Source: Arion vulgaris
Lineage: Eukaryota; Mollusca; Gastropoda; Stylommatophora; Arionidae
Length of the DNA stretch: 64,000 nt
NCBI GenBank assembly: GCA_020796225.1
Contig: CM036755.1
Coordinates: 58,547,152-58,611,151, forward strand
Reading direction: 5' to 3'
This document shows positions 10,921 to 21,098 of the stretch, piece after piece. The notes beneath the pieces are model-generated. The model saw only the letters and a program-made list of their open reading frames with translations, was not told the DNA's origin and made no database searches. How positions within the stretch are numbered: the first letter of the stretch is position 1; the number at the start of each line of letters is the position of its first letter. The translations under genes were made by a program, and so were the position numbers.

Positions 10921-11520
10921 AGAACTACATGACATTTCTTGTATACAGAACTATGTTGCATTTTCAGATTCAGAACTACGTTGCATCTTCTGGATACAAT
11001 TCTGCATTGCAACTTTTGGACATAAACTTATATGATATGTAATGTAATGTTATACCACAGTCAACTATAAACTCATACGGCCAGCGGATTCAGGTAAAAA
11101 TTATAAGAAATAAGACCGCAACCGTCACGTGACCTCGCATACCAGTATTGTTGTATATAGACGAATTCATTTTAAAATCAACACAAAATGCTAAATGAAA
11201 GTTATACTATATTACACGTTAAGTCTAAAGCTCAGGAATATCAGTATTATTAACATGTTTCATCAATACACAAGCATGGACTCATTGAATTGAGTAAAAT
11301 TGCTAACAAAGCTTACCGTGTTCTATCAAACTTATATAAAAGCCAGCCCCCAACTCAAACTAGGTCAGGATTTTGCCGGTAGTTATGTGGCATAATATTA
11401 GAATTCGTTGTGGTTATACCAGGACATCGTAATACAAAGAACCTTTCCATGCGTGCTCTGCCCTCTGCTGCAACTGTACTCTCCAAGTCCATATGCTCAT
11501 CATCCCCCTGGGAAGCTAAT
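10921..11520. other. Unassigned stretch
   Basis: Repeats of 'agaactacgttgcat' occur near 10950-10990. The part at 11440-11515 ('ctctgccctctgctgcaact') may be LINE debris, but I cannot support a frame. No other signal. Confidence 0.35.
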
Positions 11521-11523
11521 TAT

Positions 11524-11700
11524 TATATGCTTCTCTCTTTACCATGATGATATTATTGTCTGACCTGTCACGATCTAACTGCATATGCTTCTCTCTTTAC
11601 CATGATGATATTATTGTCTGACCTGTCACGATCTAACTGCATATGCTTCTCTCTTTACCATGATGATATAATTGTCTGATCTGTCACGATCTAACTGCAT
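11524..11700. repeat. 58-bp tandem repeat, 3 copies
   Basis: 'tatgcttctctctttaccat' recurs at 11526, 11584 and 11642, giving an exact period of 58. Copies are almost identical, indicating recent duplication. Confidence 0.93.
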
Positions 11701-11711
11701 ATGATTTAACT

Positions 11712-11970
11712 GAGGCAGACGGCTGATAATCTGAGGCAGACGGTTGCCTTTATTAGAGAATCCGAAATCCCAATCTAGTGTGAACGCAGAAGACAAACTG
11801 TATGTTGTGGCTGATAATCTGAGTCAGACGGCTGTCTTTATTAGAGAATCCAAAATCCCAATCTAGTGAGATCGCAGAAGACAAACTGTATGGTGTGGCT
11901 GATAATATGAAGCAGACAGCTGTCGTTATTAGAGAATTCGAAATTTCAATCTAGTGAGAACGCAGAAGAA
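11712..11970 (+). pseudogene. LINE-g C-terminus, tandemly triplicated
   Basis: The first unit encodes 'ADNLRQTVAFIRESEIPI' followed by a TAG stop, the extreme C-terminus of an RNase H-bearing LINE (family form '..L..TA.FIRETG..'). Two more copies follow: 'VVADNLSQTAVFIRESKIPI' and a third, each with the intervening 'cgcagaagacaaactgtatg'. The period is about 90 bp. The tail of the last copy is GAA-rich ('cgcagaagaagaaagt'). Reverse-orientation relatives lie at 28.56-29.5 kb and 55.03-55.2 kb. Confidence 0.8.
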
Positions 11971-11974
11971 GAAA

Positions 11975-12070
11975 GTTCATACAAAATCCCATCTTATATT
12001 TACGCTGTAAGACAAAACAGGATTCGAGAAAATAATAACAAGAAGCAGTAACAGCCCAAGCACTGTCATG
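11975..12070 (+). mobile_element. Probable LINE-c 3' UTR fragment
   Basis: 'cttatatttacgctgtaaga' and 'aaacaggattcgagaaaat' resemble the bases downstream of LINE-c stops near 52.64 kb and 58.22 kb. It ends in 'aagaagcagtaacagccc', which recurs in reverse near 28.15 kb. Confidence 0.5.
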
Positions 12071-12094
12071 AATTATAACTGAAGAGTGATAACA

Positions 12095-12200
12095 TTCATC
12101 ATCATCATCAAGGTGCATAACCTTTTTAGGACGTTGCTCTCTTTACAGCGCATCTGAAATTCATTCTGTCTCTAGTCAGTTCACCCACTTGGTCGATGGT
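12095..12200 (-). repeat. Dispersed repeat shared with 26.69 kb
   Basis: 'aggacgttgctctctttaca' and 'gcgcatctgaaattcattct' recur with few changes at 26685-26775, each preceded by an ATC-rich run. The family is unknown; it is probably the 3' end of a retroelement with an ATC/GAT tail. Confidence 0.55.
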
Positions 12201-12504
12201 CATATTCATGGCCCTAATCACCCGTTGCATTGACGTTGGAACTGTATATATAAACAATGAACTTGCCAATATTCAACATTAATTACAAACGCTGTGTCTA
12301 TACTTAAACTAGTTTGAATAGGACATTATGTGTAAGTCAGTCAGCACGTTCGTTACCAGAACTTTAACATATCCAGAGTGTGTCAAGTCAAGTCAAAGTT
12401 TTGAAATATAACAACCTAAAGCTGTTTACCATTTTCCTACAGTTTTTCGGATAGAGTCTTTTGAAGCATATTCATGGAGTCTGGTATAGTAATCATAAAC
12501 GCTA

Positions 12505-13032
12505 CGTGTTGAATTTTGTACTGGCATCAGTTTTCAGCCTGCTCTTCTCGCATTTTGAACTACCTTCTCTTCTTCTTCTTCTTTGTGTTCGTTCTTTACG
12601 ACCAATTTTAATCACTCTTTGTGATATGTTTGATCTTTGTAAAGAACGTGTATACGTTGCACATTGGTTTGGTAGGCCCCTAAACGCATATAACTTTACA
12701 CGTTTAAGACATGTGCATTAGATTTCAGCCAAACCTCCTTAGGCGTCTCTTACAACATGCGTGGCAGGTAAACGTGGTTCTATTCTTTTCACCCCAAATT
12801 TGCGCCACGATAACCATTCGGGCGACTTTGAGCTACCAATAGTTCTTTTACCTGCTCAAATTGAACACGGGATCTAAGGTTGTATCGTCCGTCTCCGATA
12901 GTACTAGGAACTCGGATTCACCTACACTATGATCAGGGATCGTTGGAAAAATATCCTGATGGCTCCACGGGGGAGCCAACCAAGTACCTAAGACATGAGA
13001 GGCGAGCAACTAACTGCACAGAGACCCCCGAA
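12505..13032 (-). mobile_element. SINE-b copy interrupted by SINE-a
   Basis: The left part contains 'tttcagcctgctcttctcg', as in the copy at 0.6 kb. After the insertion at 12564-12826 it resumes with 'aatagttcttttacctgctc', 'cgtccgtctccgatagtact' and 'gatggctccacgggggagcc', ending in the tRNA-like head near 13000-13032. The tail-proximal third is absent or unrecognisable upstream of 12505. Confidence 0.85.
12564..12826 (-). mobile_element. SINE-a nested in SINE-b
   Basis: Full-length minus-strand SINE-a with the tail seen as 'cttctcttcttcttcttctt', then 'tacgaccaattttaatcact', 'gtttggtaggcccctaaacg', and head 'cgataaccattcgggcgac'. Flanked by a 10-bp duplication 'tttgaactac' (12554-12563) / 'tttgagctac' (12827-12836) with one mismatch. 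It therefore inserted into an existing SINE-b. Confidence 0.9.
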
Positions 13033-13124
13033 AGATATATGTAAGTTTTTGTGCGGGTTTGTATTATCTCGTCAAAGACTTATATGTGAGAATACTTCAA
13101 ACCTTTTCAAGCAAGAAATACACT

Positions 13125-14150
13125 ACAGAGATGAGATTAACGATAAATTTAACAATGTAAACTTCAATATGAGGAGATGAGATTAACGATAAATTTAACA
13201 ATGTAAACTTCAATATGAGATGAGATTAACGATAAATTTAACAATAGAAACTTCAATATGAGATCAGGTTGACGATAAATTTAACAAAAGAAACTTCAAT
13301 ATGAGATGAGATTAACGATAAATTTAACAATGTAAACTTCAATATGAGGAGATGAGATTAACGATAAATTTAACAATGTAAACTTCAATATGAGGAGATG
13401 AGATTAACGATAAATTTAACAAAAGAAACTTCAATATGAGATCAGGTTGACGATAAATTTAACAAAAGAAACTTCAATATAAGATCAGGTTGACGATAAA
13501 TTTAACAAAATAAACTTCAATATGAGGAGATGAGATTAACGATAAATTTAACAATGTAAACTTCAATATGAGGAGATGAGATTAACGATAAATTTAACAA
13601 TAAAAACTTCAATATGAGATCAGGTTGACGATAAATTTAACAAAAGAAACTTCAATATGAGATCAGGTTGACGATAAATTTAACAATAGAAACTTCAATA
13701 TGAGATGAGATTAACGATAAATTTAACAATGTAAACTTCAATATGAGGAGATGAGATTAACGATAAATTTAACAAAAGAAACTTCAATATGAGATCAGGT
13801 TGACGATAAATTTAACAAAAGAAACTTCAATATGAGATCAGGTTGACGATAAATTTAACAATAGAAACTTCAATATGAAGAGATGAGGTTGACGATAAAT
13901 TTAACAATAGAAACTTCAATATGAAGAGATGAGGATAATGATAAATTTAACAATATAAACTTCAATATGAAGAGATGAGGATAATGATAAATTTAACAAT
14001 GGAAACTTCAATATGAAGAGATGAGGATAATGATAAATTTAACAATAGAAACTTCAATATGAAGAGATGAGGATAATGATAAATTTAACAATATAAACTT
14101 CAATATGAAGAGATGAGGTTGACGATAAATTTAACAATAGAAACTTCAAT
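13125..14150. repeat. 43-46 bp minisatellite, about 23 copies
   Basis: Core 'cgataaatttaacaatgtaa' followed by 'acttcaatatgag' and a variable 'gagatgagattaa' or 'atcaggttga' linker. Linker type changes block-wise, and 'gaagagatgaggataatga' units dominate after 13900, suggesting successive local amplifications. Confidence 0.95.
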
Positions 14151-14394
14151 ATATCAAAGAAGGAATTTATGACTAAATAAAACGATGTTACCTACTTACC
14201 TGTCCAGACGTCGGTACGTAGTTACATCCAGTGTATGGTTACACATATAAATGTACACGGATACAAGCACAGTGGCAAGCATGTGAATATGTTTGCGCGG
14301 GGACCGAGCAATTTGCCGTTCTTAAACAAGCATTTTAGATAGTACATTATGTTCTTACTTAATGTAATAGCAGACATATCTTTGTCACACGCTA

Positions 14395-14397
<3 letters not shown>

Positions 14398-14435
<38 letters not shown>

Positions 14436-14812
14436 CTCTCCTTTCTTTCTCTATCTCTCTCTCTCTCTATCACTATCTCTTTCTCTATCTCTCTATCTCT
14501 CTCTATCTATATCCCCTCTATCTCTCCCGCTCTTTCTCTATCTCTCTATCTCTCTCTCTCTATCTAACTATCTATCTAGCCATCCATCCTTCCATCCACC
14601 CATCCATCCATCCACCCATCCATCTACCTATCTACCTATCTACCTACCTACATATCTACATATCTATTTACCTACCTACCTATCTACCTAGCTATCTACC
14701 TAGCTATATACCTACCTATCTACCTGTCTACCTGTCTTTATGTATGTCTGTCTGTATGTCTCTCTCTCTATATATATATATATTTATTTACATCGCTCTC
14801 TCGCCCTTCCTT

Positions 14813-14850
<38 letters not shown>
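14398..14850. repeat. Compound microsatellite (TC, ATCT, CATC, CTAC, TA)
   Basis: Starts as (TC)n with TA interruptions, becomes CTAT then CATC then CTAC tetramers, and ends in (TA)n around 14770-14845. It is strongly strand-asymmetric (pyrimidine-rich on +). No gene content. Confidence 0.95.
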
Positions 14851-14852
<2 letters not shown>

Positions 14853-15054
14853 CTTGTATATATAGCTCTCTCCATGGGCGTATACAAACATTTTCCGAGG
14901 ATTGAGTCGGGAAGGTGGGGATGGGGGTGCGCGGAGGTGGCAAAATAAATTTTTTAAAATTGGAGTTTGTACTTTTCTACGCGAAATGTAGAAGGCCAGA
15001 TTTGTCCTCCCTTTGTACATAACTTATATTCGCTCATGGCTCTCTCTCCATCTA

Positions 15055-15590
15055 CCAGTGGCGTAGCTTGATAATTCGTGATAGGTATGCTGCTACTTAA
15101 AATGAATATGTACCCCTCTTATGTATCCTCTTTATACTTTGAATTGAAAAGCCAACTATATTCAATTACGTACCGATAGTTATTGAACTGGGGAAAATAT
15201 ATTTTTTAAATAGTACATATTTCCACTTACATGTTTCACTTGAAGATCAGATCCATTCTTCTTTCCTTTTGTTGACACTTCTCTGTGACGACAACGTAAA
15301 ATGTATTCTTCATTCTAACTTTGCTCAAAAGTTCCTTTTCAAACGACACAAGGCTAAAACTTGATAGATTATCTTGACCTTGTGTACATCTGTGGTAATT
15401 GTGGATTCGCTTTAATGCTGAAAATGACATTTCAAAAGACGCAGTGGTTGCTGGAATAGTTATGATCAATTCTGCCAATTTGAATACTTCTTTTAAACCT
15501 TAACTCGTGATCATTTTCAACTAAAAACTGCAGTAAGTCATGAACTGACTTGTTTAGAACTCATGCCAACGATACAGTACCACACGTTCA
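15055..15590 (-). pseudogene. hAT transposase remnant, ZMYM1-like C-terminus
   Basis: Bases 15236-15478 (minus) encode 'AELIITIPATTASFEMSFSA', 'LKRIHNYHRCTQGQDNLSSF', 'SLVSFEKELLSKV'. This is the conserved C-terminal dimerisation domain of hAT proteins of the ZMYM1 type (TIP.TTAS.ERSFS.LK.IK.YLRS..Q.RLS.L..L.IEK.L). A preceding piece 'LQFLVENDHELRF' is in another frame. 'cagtggcgtagcttg' at 15057-15071 matches the typical hAT terminus, downstream of the ORF end. Most of the transposase is missing. Confidence 0.8.
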
Positions 15591-15769
15591 TTTTTCAGTC
15601 GTATATAGACGAATATTCCTCCATAAACGTCTTTTAAACGCCAATTACTTCAATTGTTAGTGCTGATTTTCCACCGCACGCATTTTCTATGTAAAACAAC
15701 AACCTCTTCACTAATCTCTTCCCTCGCCCACTTCACAAATTTTATAGTTGGCGTTAGTCTCCCAAGACC

Positions 15770-16760
15770 AGCACGCGTTAAGACGGAAACCACCTAGTGA
15801 TTTTCGGAGACATGCGCCGACGAGGGTATATCTTCTAAGTATAAATATAATATATAATGCAAGCACACACAATATTTTCGAACTTTTATTTGCAGATGAC
15901 CAAGTACTGATTGCAGAAAACGAAGAATCTCTCCAGAACCATGTGAGTTTAGTTAACATCAAGGGGAGGAGTACAACATGAAAATAAATATAATAAAGAC
16001 ACAGACAATGGCAATAAGTAGACAATCAGAAAACTTTACAATAAAACTCCAGAACGTACAAATAAAACAAACAATTGAGGCCAAATACTTAGGGGTAATT
16101 TTCACAGCAGATGGAAGTATCGATAGCGAAATCAGCAATCGTTGCACAAAAGCTAACCAAGTACTGGGACAGTGAACACCACTGTTGTTACATAAAGAGA
16201 TATTGCTAAAAACTAAAGCAAATCTCATAAGAACAATTTTCTGGCAAACACTATGTTACCAGTGTCAAACAGCAGCTAATGAGCGGAGGTGAGCGTCTGT
16301 AGCTCAAGTGATAGTGAGCTCGATCACAAACCCAAGCGCACCTGGTTCAAATTCCACGGTGGGCAAGTTTGGAAGCAAATTCGTTTCCGTGGGATTTTTA
16401 CAAAGGTAAAAATAGACCTCACCTTTCAGAAAGCAAAGGCAAACTACTGAATGTATAAGTGGTGTCTAGAAAATCGACCACTCGTTTACTGGGGTTGATG
16501 ACTACGTCCTGTAAAGGATATGCCACGATTTTCATTTTCAATTAGCGAAAAATTATGACAAGAGAGACGAGCTGTCTTAGAAGAGCTGCAGGTGTGACAA
16601 TAAGAGACACAATTAGAAATGAAGAAATCGGAAGCAGACTGGATGTTAAACCAGTCATGCAATTCATAAAAGAACACAAGATTAAATGATTTGAACACCT
16701 GATAAGAATGTCCTGGTATCATCTACCACGGAAAGTGAACACAGAACAACTATAACGAGT
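15770..16760 (+). pseudogene. LINE-c RT (palm to C-terminus), interrupted
   Basis: Contains RT motif C in 'ELLFADDQVLIAENEESLQN' (about 15878-15940) and, after a frameshift, 'INIIKTQTMAISRQSENFTI', 'EAKYLGVIFTADGSIDSEIS', 'NRCTKANQVLGQ' and 'FWQTLCYQCQT'. The frame is then split by a SINE-e insertion and continues with 'CLRRAAGVTIRDTIRNEEIG', 'SRLDVKPVMQFIKEHKIK'. Both catalytic aspartates of FADD are present, but stops and the insertion kill it. Its closest relative in the window is 20.17-20.89 kb (-). Confidence 0.85.
16288..16539 (+). mobile_element. SINE-e nested in LINE-c
   Basis: tRNA-derived head 'ctgtagctcaagtgatagtg' with B box 'ggttcaaattcc' (16344-16355), body 'tggtgtctagaaaatcgac', and end 'ggatatgccacgattttcat'. 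The flanks 'aatgagcgga' (16278-16287) and 'aattagcgaa' (16540-16549) are an 8/10 target duplication, and the LINE reading frame continues on both sides. Other copies are at 37.6, 43.2 and 47.6 kb. Confidence 0.88.
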
Positions 16761-16964
16761 ACAAACAATAACAGGATGTGACATTCCTATCATTTCTAAT
16801 ATAGACGCATAATATTACTTCTATCTGTATATATATATCAAGATCTAGGTGACAACAGAACATCACAGAAATTTTAAACATGACGTTGAAGGGAGGGAGA
16901 ATCTGCAAGAGACATAGCTTTTCATGCGATCAGGGATGCAAGCGACGTTCCGCATGGGACATGC

Positions 16965-16977
16965 TACTGTATATATA

Positions 16978-17037
<60 letters not shown>

Positions 17038-17060
17038 TATATATAGAGAGAGAGAGACGA
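16965..17060. repeat. (TA)n then (GA)n microsatellite
   Basis: About 37 TA units with small interruptions, followed by a short GAGAGA run. It lies directly upstream of the LINE-e copy. Confidence 0.97.
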
Positions 17061-17074
17061 GTTCTTCGTATATC

Positions 17075-17630
17075 TTGGACATAGAAGAGAACAAACAGAT
17101 CTATTTAGAAAGAACTCAAAATCAGATAAAACTAGCTCATGCTACAAATAAGAAAGTGAACATTGAGGTATTTTGGACATTTAAAAAGACACAAAAGTCT
17201 GGAGAAGACCATCATGGAAGGAGGCATACCGGCAAAGAGAGGAAGAGGAAGACCACGGAGAAGCTGAATGCAGGATGTAACGGATGGTTTCAGCATGACT
17301 GTTATGTCCGAGTGGTTACCGGGGCCCAAATTTGGGGTATACAGACTAGAGCCTCTGTTACCTGCTACGCATGTCGTAAGAGGCGACTAAGGAGAGTGAC
17401 TGAAATCGGATGCATGTGTCGTAAACATGTAGAAATCTATGCGTTTAGGGGCCTACCAAACCAATGTGCAACGTATGCACGTTCTTGGTAAAGATCAAAC
17501 ATATTACAAAGAGTGATCAAAATTGGTCGTAAAAAACGAACGCAAAGGAGAAGATGAACATGACTTTGCAGAGGCGGAACATTTGGCCTATGAGAGAGAA
17601 AAATTCCGGAGGACTGTTGGGGTGGCAAAG
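17075..17630 (+). pseudogene. LINE-e C-terminus split by SINE-a
   Basis: The frameshifted 3' end of a LINE ORF. Across frames it resembles 'YFGHLKRHKSLEKTIMEGGI' and 'PAKRGRGRPRRS', then after the SINE-a insertion 'AEHLAYEREKFRRTVGVAKF' and 'WSGQAI' followed by a TGA stop. The stop runs straight into 'tgatgataatgatgatata', so there is essentially no 3' UTR. Relatives lie at 18.96 and 24.18 kb, both on the same strand. Confidence 0.8.
17301..17558 (+). mobile_element. SINE-a nested in LINE-e, with 7-bp duplication
   Basis: Plus-strand full-length SINE-a. The head 'tgtccgagtggttaccgg' matches a tRNA A-box region, the core is 'catgtcgtaagaggcgacta', then 'ctgaaatcggatgcatgtg', 'ggggcctaccaaaccaatgt' and 'gagtgatcaaaattggtcgt', with an 'aaaggagaagatgaa' tail. 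'catgact' at 17294-17300 and 17559-17565 is the target duplication inside the LINE-e ORF. Confidence 0.92.
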
Positions 17631-17639
17631 TTCTGGTCA

Positions 17640-17985
17640 GGACAAGCTATTTGATGATAATGATGATATATATATATGCATATAAACTTACTTATACTTA
17701 TATCTCTTTGCTTCTTGTGGAGCCTAGATCTTCTAACATATGTCATCTACTGTTCCAGAATCATGCCCTTTCTTATATCTTCTCAGGATAATGCAGAATC
17801 CTTCAGTATCTCTAGAAGACTCCATCTCCAGGTCTATTTGAAGCGTCCTTTTACTGTTGTTATTGGGCTAGTTTCACTTACGATCTTGTCTACGGACGCT
17901 TGTTGGTGCCGTCCGCAGGGTATGCCCAATCGGTGATCATTTTTTGCTCTTAACTTTGGTCATCTTTCACTTTACTTTACTCCAA
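17640..17985. other. Unassigned stretch
   Basis: A short ATG/TA-rich run at 17655-17675, then no recognisable family. 'ttgttggtgccgtccgcagg' may be a LINE fragment, but I cannot place it. Confidence 0.35.
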
Positions 17986-17989
17986 TCCT

Positions 17990-18905
17990 GTTTTGACATG
18001 CAGTATCAGGGATAAGAAGAGCTTTCTAGAACGAACCATTGTGAGCGCTTCATAAATAGTCTTTCGTCGTCTCTCTTATCTCTGAGGTCCATAGTCGGCA
18101 TTTTGCTTTGTATCCATTGTATCGGAGGGAGCAACATCGCTTTTGAGGTGCACTATCTGTTGATAATCTCCTTATGTTGCCGAACCATTTAATTTGTTGT
18201 TTCTTAGGGAAGTTTAGTTCTGATGTTGTACCCACTTTTTCCTGATGTCTTCATTTCTCAACCGGTCTCTTCTTGTTACCCCAGCATTCTACGTAGACAC
18301 TTCATCTCTGTTGTGACTAGTTTTCTTCTCTAATTTGATATCAGCGTCCAGGTTTGACACTGATGGCATAATGTGGGAAGAAAGATTGTGATGAAAATTG
18401 TTCTTTTTACATGTTTGCATTTTAAAATTGTTCTTTTTACATGTTTGCATTTTAAAATTGTTCTTTTGACATGTTTGCATTTTAAAATTGTTCTTTTTAC
18501 ATGTTTGCATTTTAAAATTGATGCCATTTGTCCTATTATTTGATTTGTTTTATTGCATCTACGTTGAATTTCATTAGTTATTCTTCCGTTTGCTGAAAAA
18601 AAATGCTCCCTAGGTATGTAAAGTCTTTGACTTGTTTCAATGGCAATTGTCGATGGAGATATTGGTAGCGTTTTCCTCTCTAGCAAATACAATGTCATTA
18701 CTCCGGATTTGTCGATGTTTATTCTCATATTGTATTCATTACATGCTAACTAGAGTCTGTTAATGTGTTGCTGTAGCTGTTCTTCTGTTGTTGATATGAA
18801 TGCATGATCATCTGCAAAAAGCAATTCGTTTAAGAGTTCCCCAAGATTGTTTCCTTCGCTTGTGTGTGCTATTTCACAGATTTGATCGAAATATGTTATG
18901 AACAA
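17990..18905 (-). pseudogene. LINE-c RT to C-terminus, minus strand
   Basis: Reading leftwards: 'ELLFADDHAFISTTEEQLQQ' 'HINRL' (about 18760-18830, motif C with FADD), 'RINIDKSGVM', 'SANGRITNEIQRRCNKTNQI' 'IGQMASIL', a tandem expansion, then 'FLPTLCHQCQTWTLIS', 'KQQIKWFGNIRRLSTDSAPQ' and 'YNGYKAKCRLW', with the C-terminal stop near 18050. Several stops and shifts are present. Its fingers and endonuclease domain are missing, so it is 5'-truncated. Confidence 0.85.
18397..18520. repeat. 30-bp tandem repeat inside LINE-c, 4 copies
   Basis: 'attgttctttttacatgttt' plus 'gcattttaaa' repeated four times. On the minus strand this is an in-frame 10-residue repeat 'ILKCKHVKRT' inside the RT thumb region. 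Related copies elsewhere have this region only once, so the expansion happened after insertion. Confidence 0.93.
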
Positions 18906-18959
18906 TTATATTGAGAAAAGAACAAACGCTTCTGTTGTGCAACAGTTTGATATTTAAGA

Positions 18960-19230
18960 GAGTTGGCTATTACAAAGCATAAAAAAAAACAAGGAAAATT
19001 AAATATTTCGGACACATCAAACGACATGAGTGCCTGGAGAAATTAATTTTGGAAGGAATGGCGCCTGGAAGAAGAACAAGAGGGAGACCTAGAAAACGAT
19101 GGATGCAGGATGTCATTGACGATCTGAGAATGACTGCTGCTGACGCCGACCAACTTGCACAGAACAGAGACTTTTTCAGGAATGCTGTCATGGGAGCCAA
19201 GTTCCGGAACGGACAAACTACTTAATGATG
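18960..19230 (+). pseudogene. LINE-e C-terminus
   Basis: The best preserved LINE-e end: 'KIKYFGHIKRHECLEKLILE', 'GMAPGRRTRGRPRKRWMQDV', 'IDDLRMTAADADQLAQNRDF', 'FRNAVMGAKFRNGQTT', stop TAA at about 19225 then 'tgatgtgg'. Open for about 85 codons without a stop. It belongs to the C-terminal region of LINE RT proteins after the thumb. Its 5' part is absent. Confidence 0.87.
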
Positions 19231-19269
19231 TGGTGAGCAGCAGTGGTGATAGTACGCATCATTGTCTTA

Positions 19270-19453
19270 CTCCTGACCAGTGGCAGCTCGTCATTAGGGG
19301 CCAGTGGGGCCGGGCCCGCACGAAAAATAATGTGCTACGTGTATTTATTATTTTATAAATTAAAATATAACCTAACCTGAAACCATGATTTTTCAGAAAA
19401 TATGTGTCTGGCCCCACCAACAAAAATGAGCACGAACCGCCACTGCTCCTGAC
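19270..19453. mobile_element. hAT-type MITE, 168 bp, 8-bp duplication
   Basis: The element 19278-19445 starts 'cagtggcagctcgtcatta' and ends 'atgagcacgaaccgccactg', imperfect inverted termini. It is flanked by perfect 8-bp repeats 'ctcctgac' (19270-19277, 19446-19453), the size expected of hAT insertions. A second copy of exactly the same length is at 62707-62874 in opposite orientation. No coding capacity; it needs a hAT transposase in trans. Confidence 0.93.
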
Positions 19454-19861
19454 CCTGGGTCAAATTTTTCTGATAATCATGTGTTTGTTCGAATTTTATA
19501 CTGGCTGTTTATATGTGTTTATACAAACTTCACAAATAAATATATTATATAACTTTGACTTACCTTCATTTCGTCGATTGTATAAGAAAAAACATAATGG
19601 CTGCAGCTTATTTCTGTCAGATATGGACGTACAGTTCCTCTTAGTAGAACGTAAAAACGGCACATTATCAATGGAAATGTGACGCTATTACTACATGTAT
19701 CACGTCTTGTGGTTTGTGTACACCGTGACGACACCTGAGAAACACGAATAACAACATCCTTATCAACAATACTGCCAAACTTAGAGGGTCACGTTTATTC
19801 ATGTTGTTTGCTCAACCAAAGCGTACTCTTCGTTGTCTGTTACGGGTGACTGAGCAACTTC

Positions 19862-20130
19862 TTCTTCTTCTTCTTCGATAGCTCCATATCGACCACATGT
19901 TAACCACTATGTATGATGTGTATGTGATCTGAGACTAAGAGCGACTGTACCGTTGTGTCAGTTATGTGCCTACAAGTAGGCCAGCACATCCGATTATGCG
20001 ATGCTTTGTTTTTACTAGGGTAGCTTTCCTAGATCACCTCTTACGACATGCCTTGTACGTCGCAGTGTTACTATTCTTTGCTTCCTTTGTGGACCCCGGA
20101 ACCACACGACTGAGCACCTATGAGTCTGCT
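19862..20130 (-). mobile_element. SINE-c copy
   Basis: Minus strand: tail 'cttcttcttcttcttcgat', 'tcgaccacatgttaaccact', 'gcctacaagtaggccagcac', 'actagggtagctttcctag', 'cctcttacgacatgcct', head at 20070-20130 ('ggaccccggaaccacacg'). Near full length. Confidence 0.88.
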
Positions 20131-20164
20131 CGAAGTGAAGTGATGTCTGTACAGTAACCAATAA

Positions 20165-20885
20165 TCAGATAGCTATCTTCTTCTTGTCCACCATTTACTT
20201 CTTCATTGAAATGTTGGGAGGGAAGGGGGGTGGGGGTGACGTAGTGATCTTGTGTGTTTGTAAGATAATATTCGTTTTTGTAAGGTTGTTCTTATTACCG
20301 TCGCTCCATTTTTTGCGTGGTCTTCCTTTTGCTTTGTACTCATTATACTTTTTATGTGTGGCTCACTGTGGTAGACGATACTAGGGCATTCTTGCCAGGT
20401 GTCCAAACCATTTAATGTTGTTCATTTATGAATTGCATGACTGGTTTCACATCCAGTCTTCTTCAGATTTCTTCATTTCTAATGTTGTCTCTTATTGTCA
20501 CACCTGCAGCTCTTCTAAGACACCTCATCTCTGTCGTTATGATTTTCCGCTCATTAGCTGCTGTTATTGGCCATGTTTGACACTGGTAACATAGTGTTGG
20601 CCAGAAAATCGTTCTTATGAGATTTGATTTAGTGTTTAGCGGTATATCTTTATTTGACAACAGTGATGTTAACTGTCCCAGTACTTGGTTAGCTTTTGTG
20701 CAACGATTGCTGATTTCGCTAACGATACTTCCATCTGCTGTGAAAATTGCTCCTAAGTATTTGGCCTCAATTGTTTGTATTATGTCTACGCTCTGGAGTT
20801 TTATTGTAAAGTATTCTGATTGTCTACTTATTGCCATTGTCTCTGTCTTTATTATATTTATTTTTATGTTGTACACAGGTAGCTT
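20165..20885 (-). pseudogene. LINE-c 3' half
   Basis: Bases 20463-20876 (minus) remain open and encode 'IKINIIKTETMAISRQSEYF', 'EAKYLGAIFTADGSIVSEIS', 'NRCTKANQVLGQLTSLLSNK', 'LIRTIFWPTLCYQCQTWPIT', 'MRCLRRAAGVTIRDNIRNEE'. The frame then breaks but continues as 'PVMQFINEQH', 'WFGHLARMP' and 'YKAKGRPRKKW' to about 20210, with a GAA-type tail near 20180 ('acaagaagaagata' on the minus strand). The start near 20885 is just after the FADD box, so this is a 5'-truncated insertion. Confidence 0.87.
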
Positions 20886-20940
20886 TGAGTAAATGAAATC
20901 AATTGTTCTATAAAGTATTATCCATGTTGTGTAATATATA

Positions 20941-21098
20941 AACTATTCCTTCTGCTAACTATTCCTTCTGCTAACTATTCCTTCTGCTAACTATTCCTTC
21001 TGCTAACTATTCCTTCTGCTAACTATTCCTTCTGCTAACTATTCCATCTGCTAACTATTCCATCTGCTAATTATTCCATCTGCTAACTATTCCTCACT
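20941..21098. repeat. 16-bp tandem repeat, about 10 copies
   Basis: Unit 'aactattccttctgct' (20941, 20957 and so on). Late copies carry 'ccatc' for 'ccttc'. Highly homogeneous. It is followed by about 250 bp of unassigned sequence. Confidence 0.96.
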
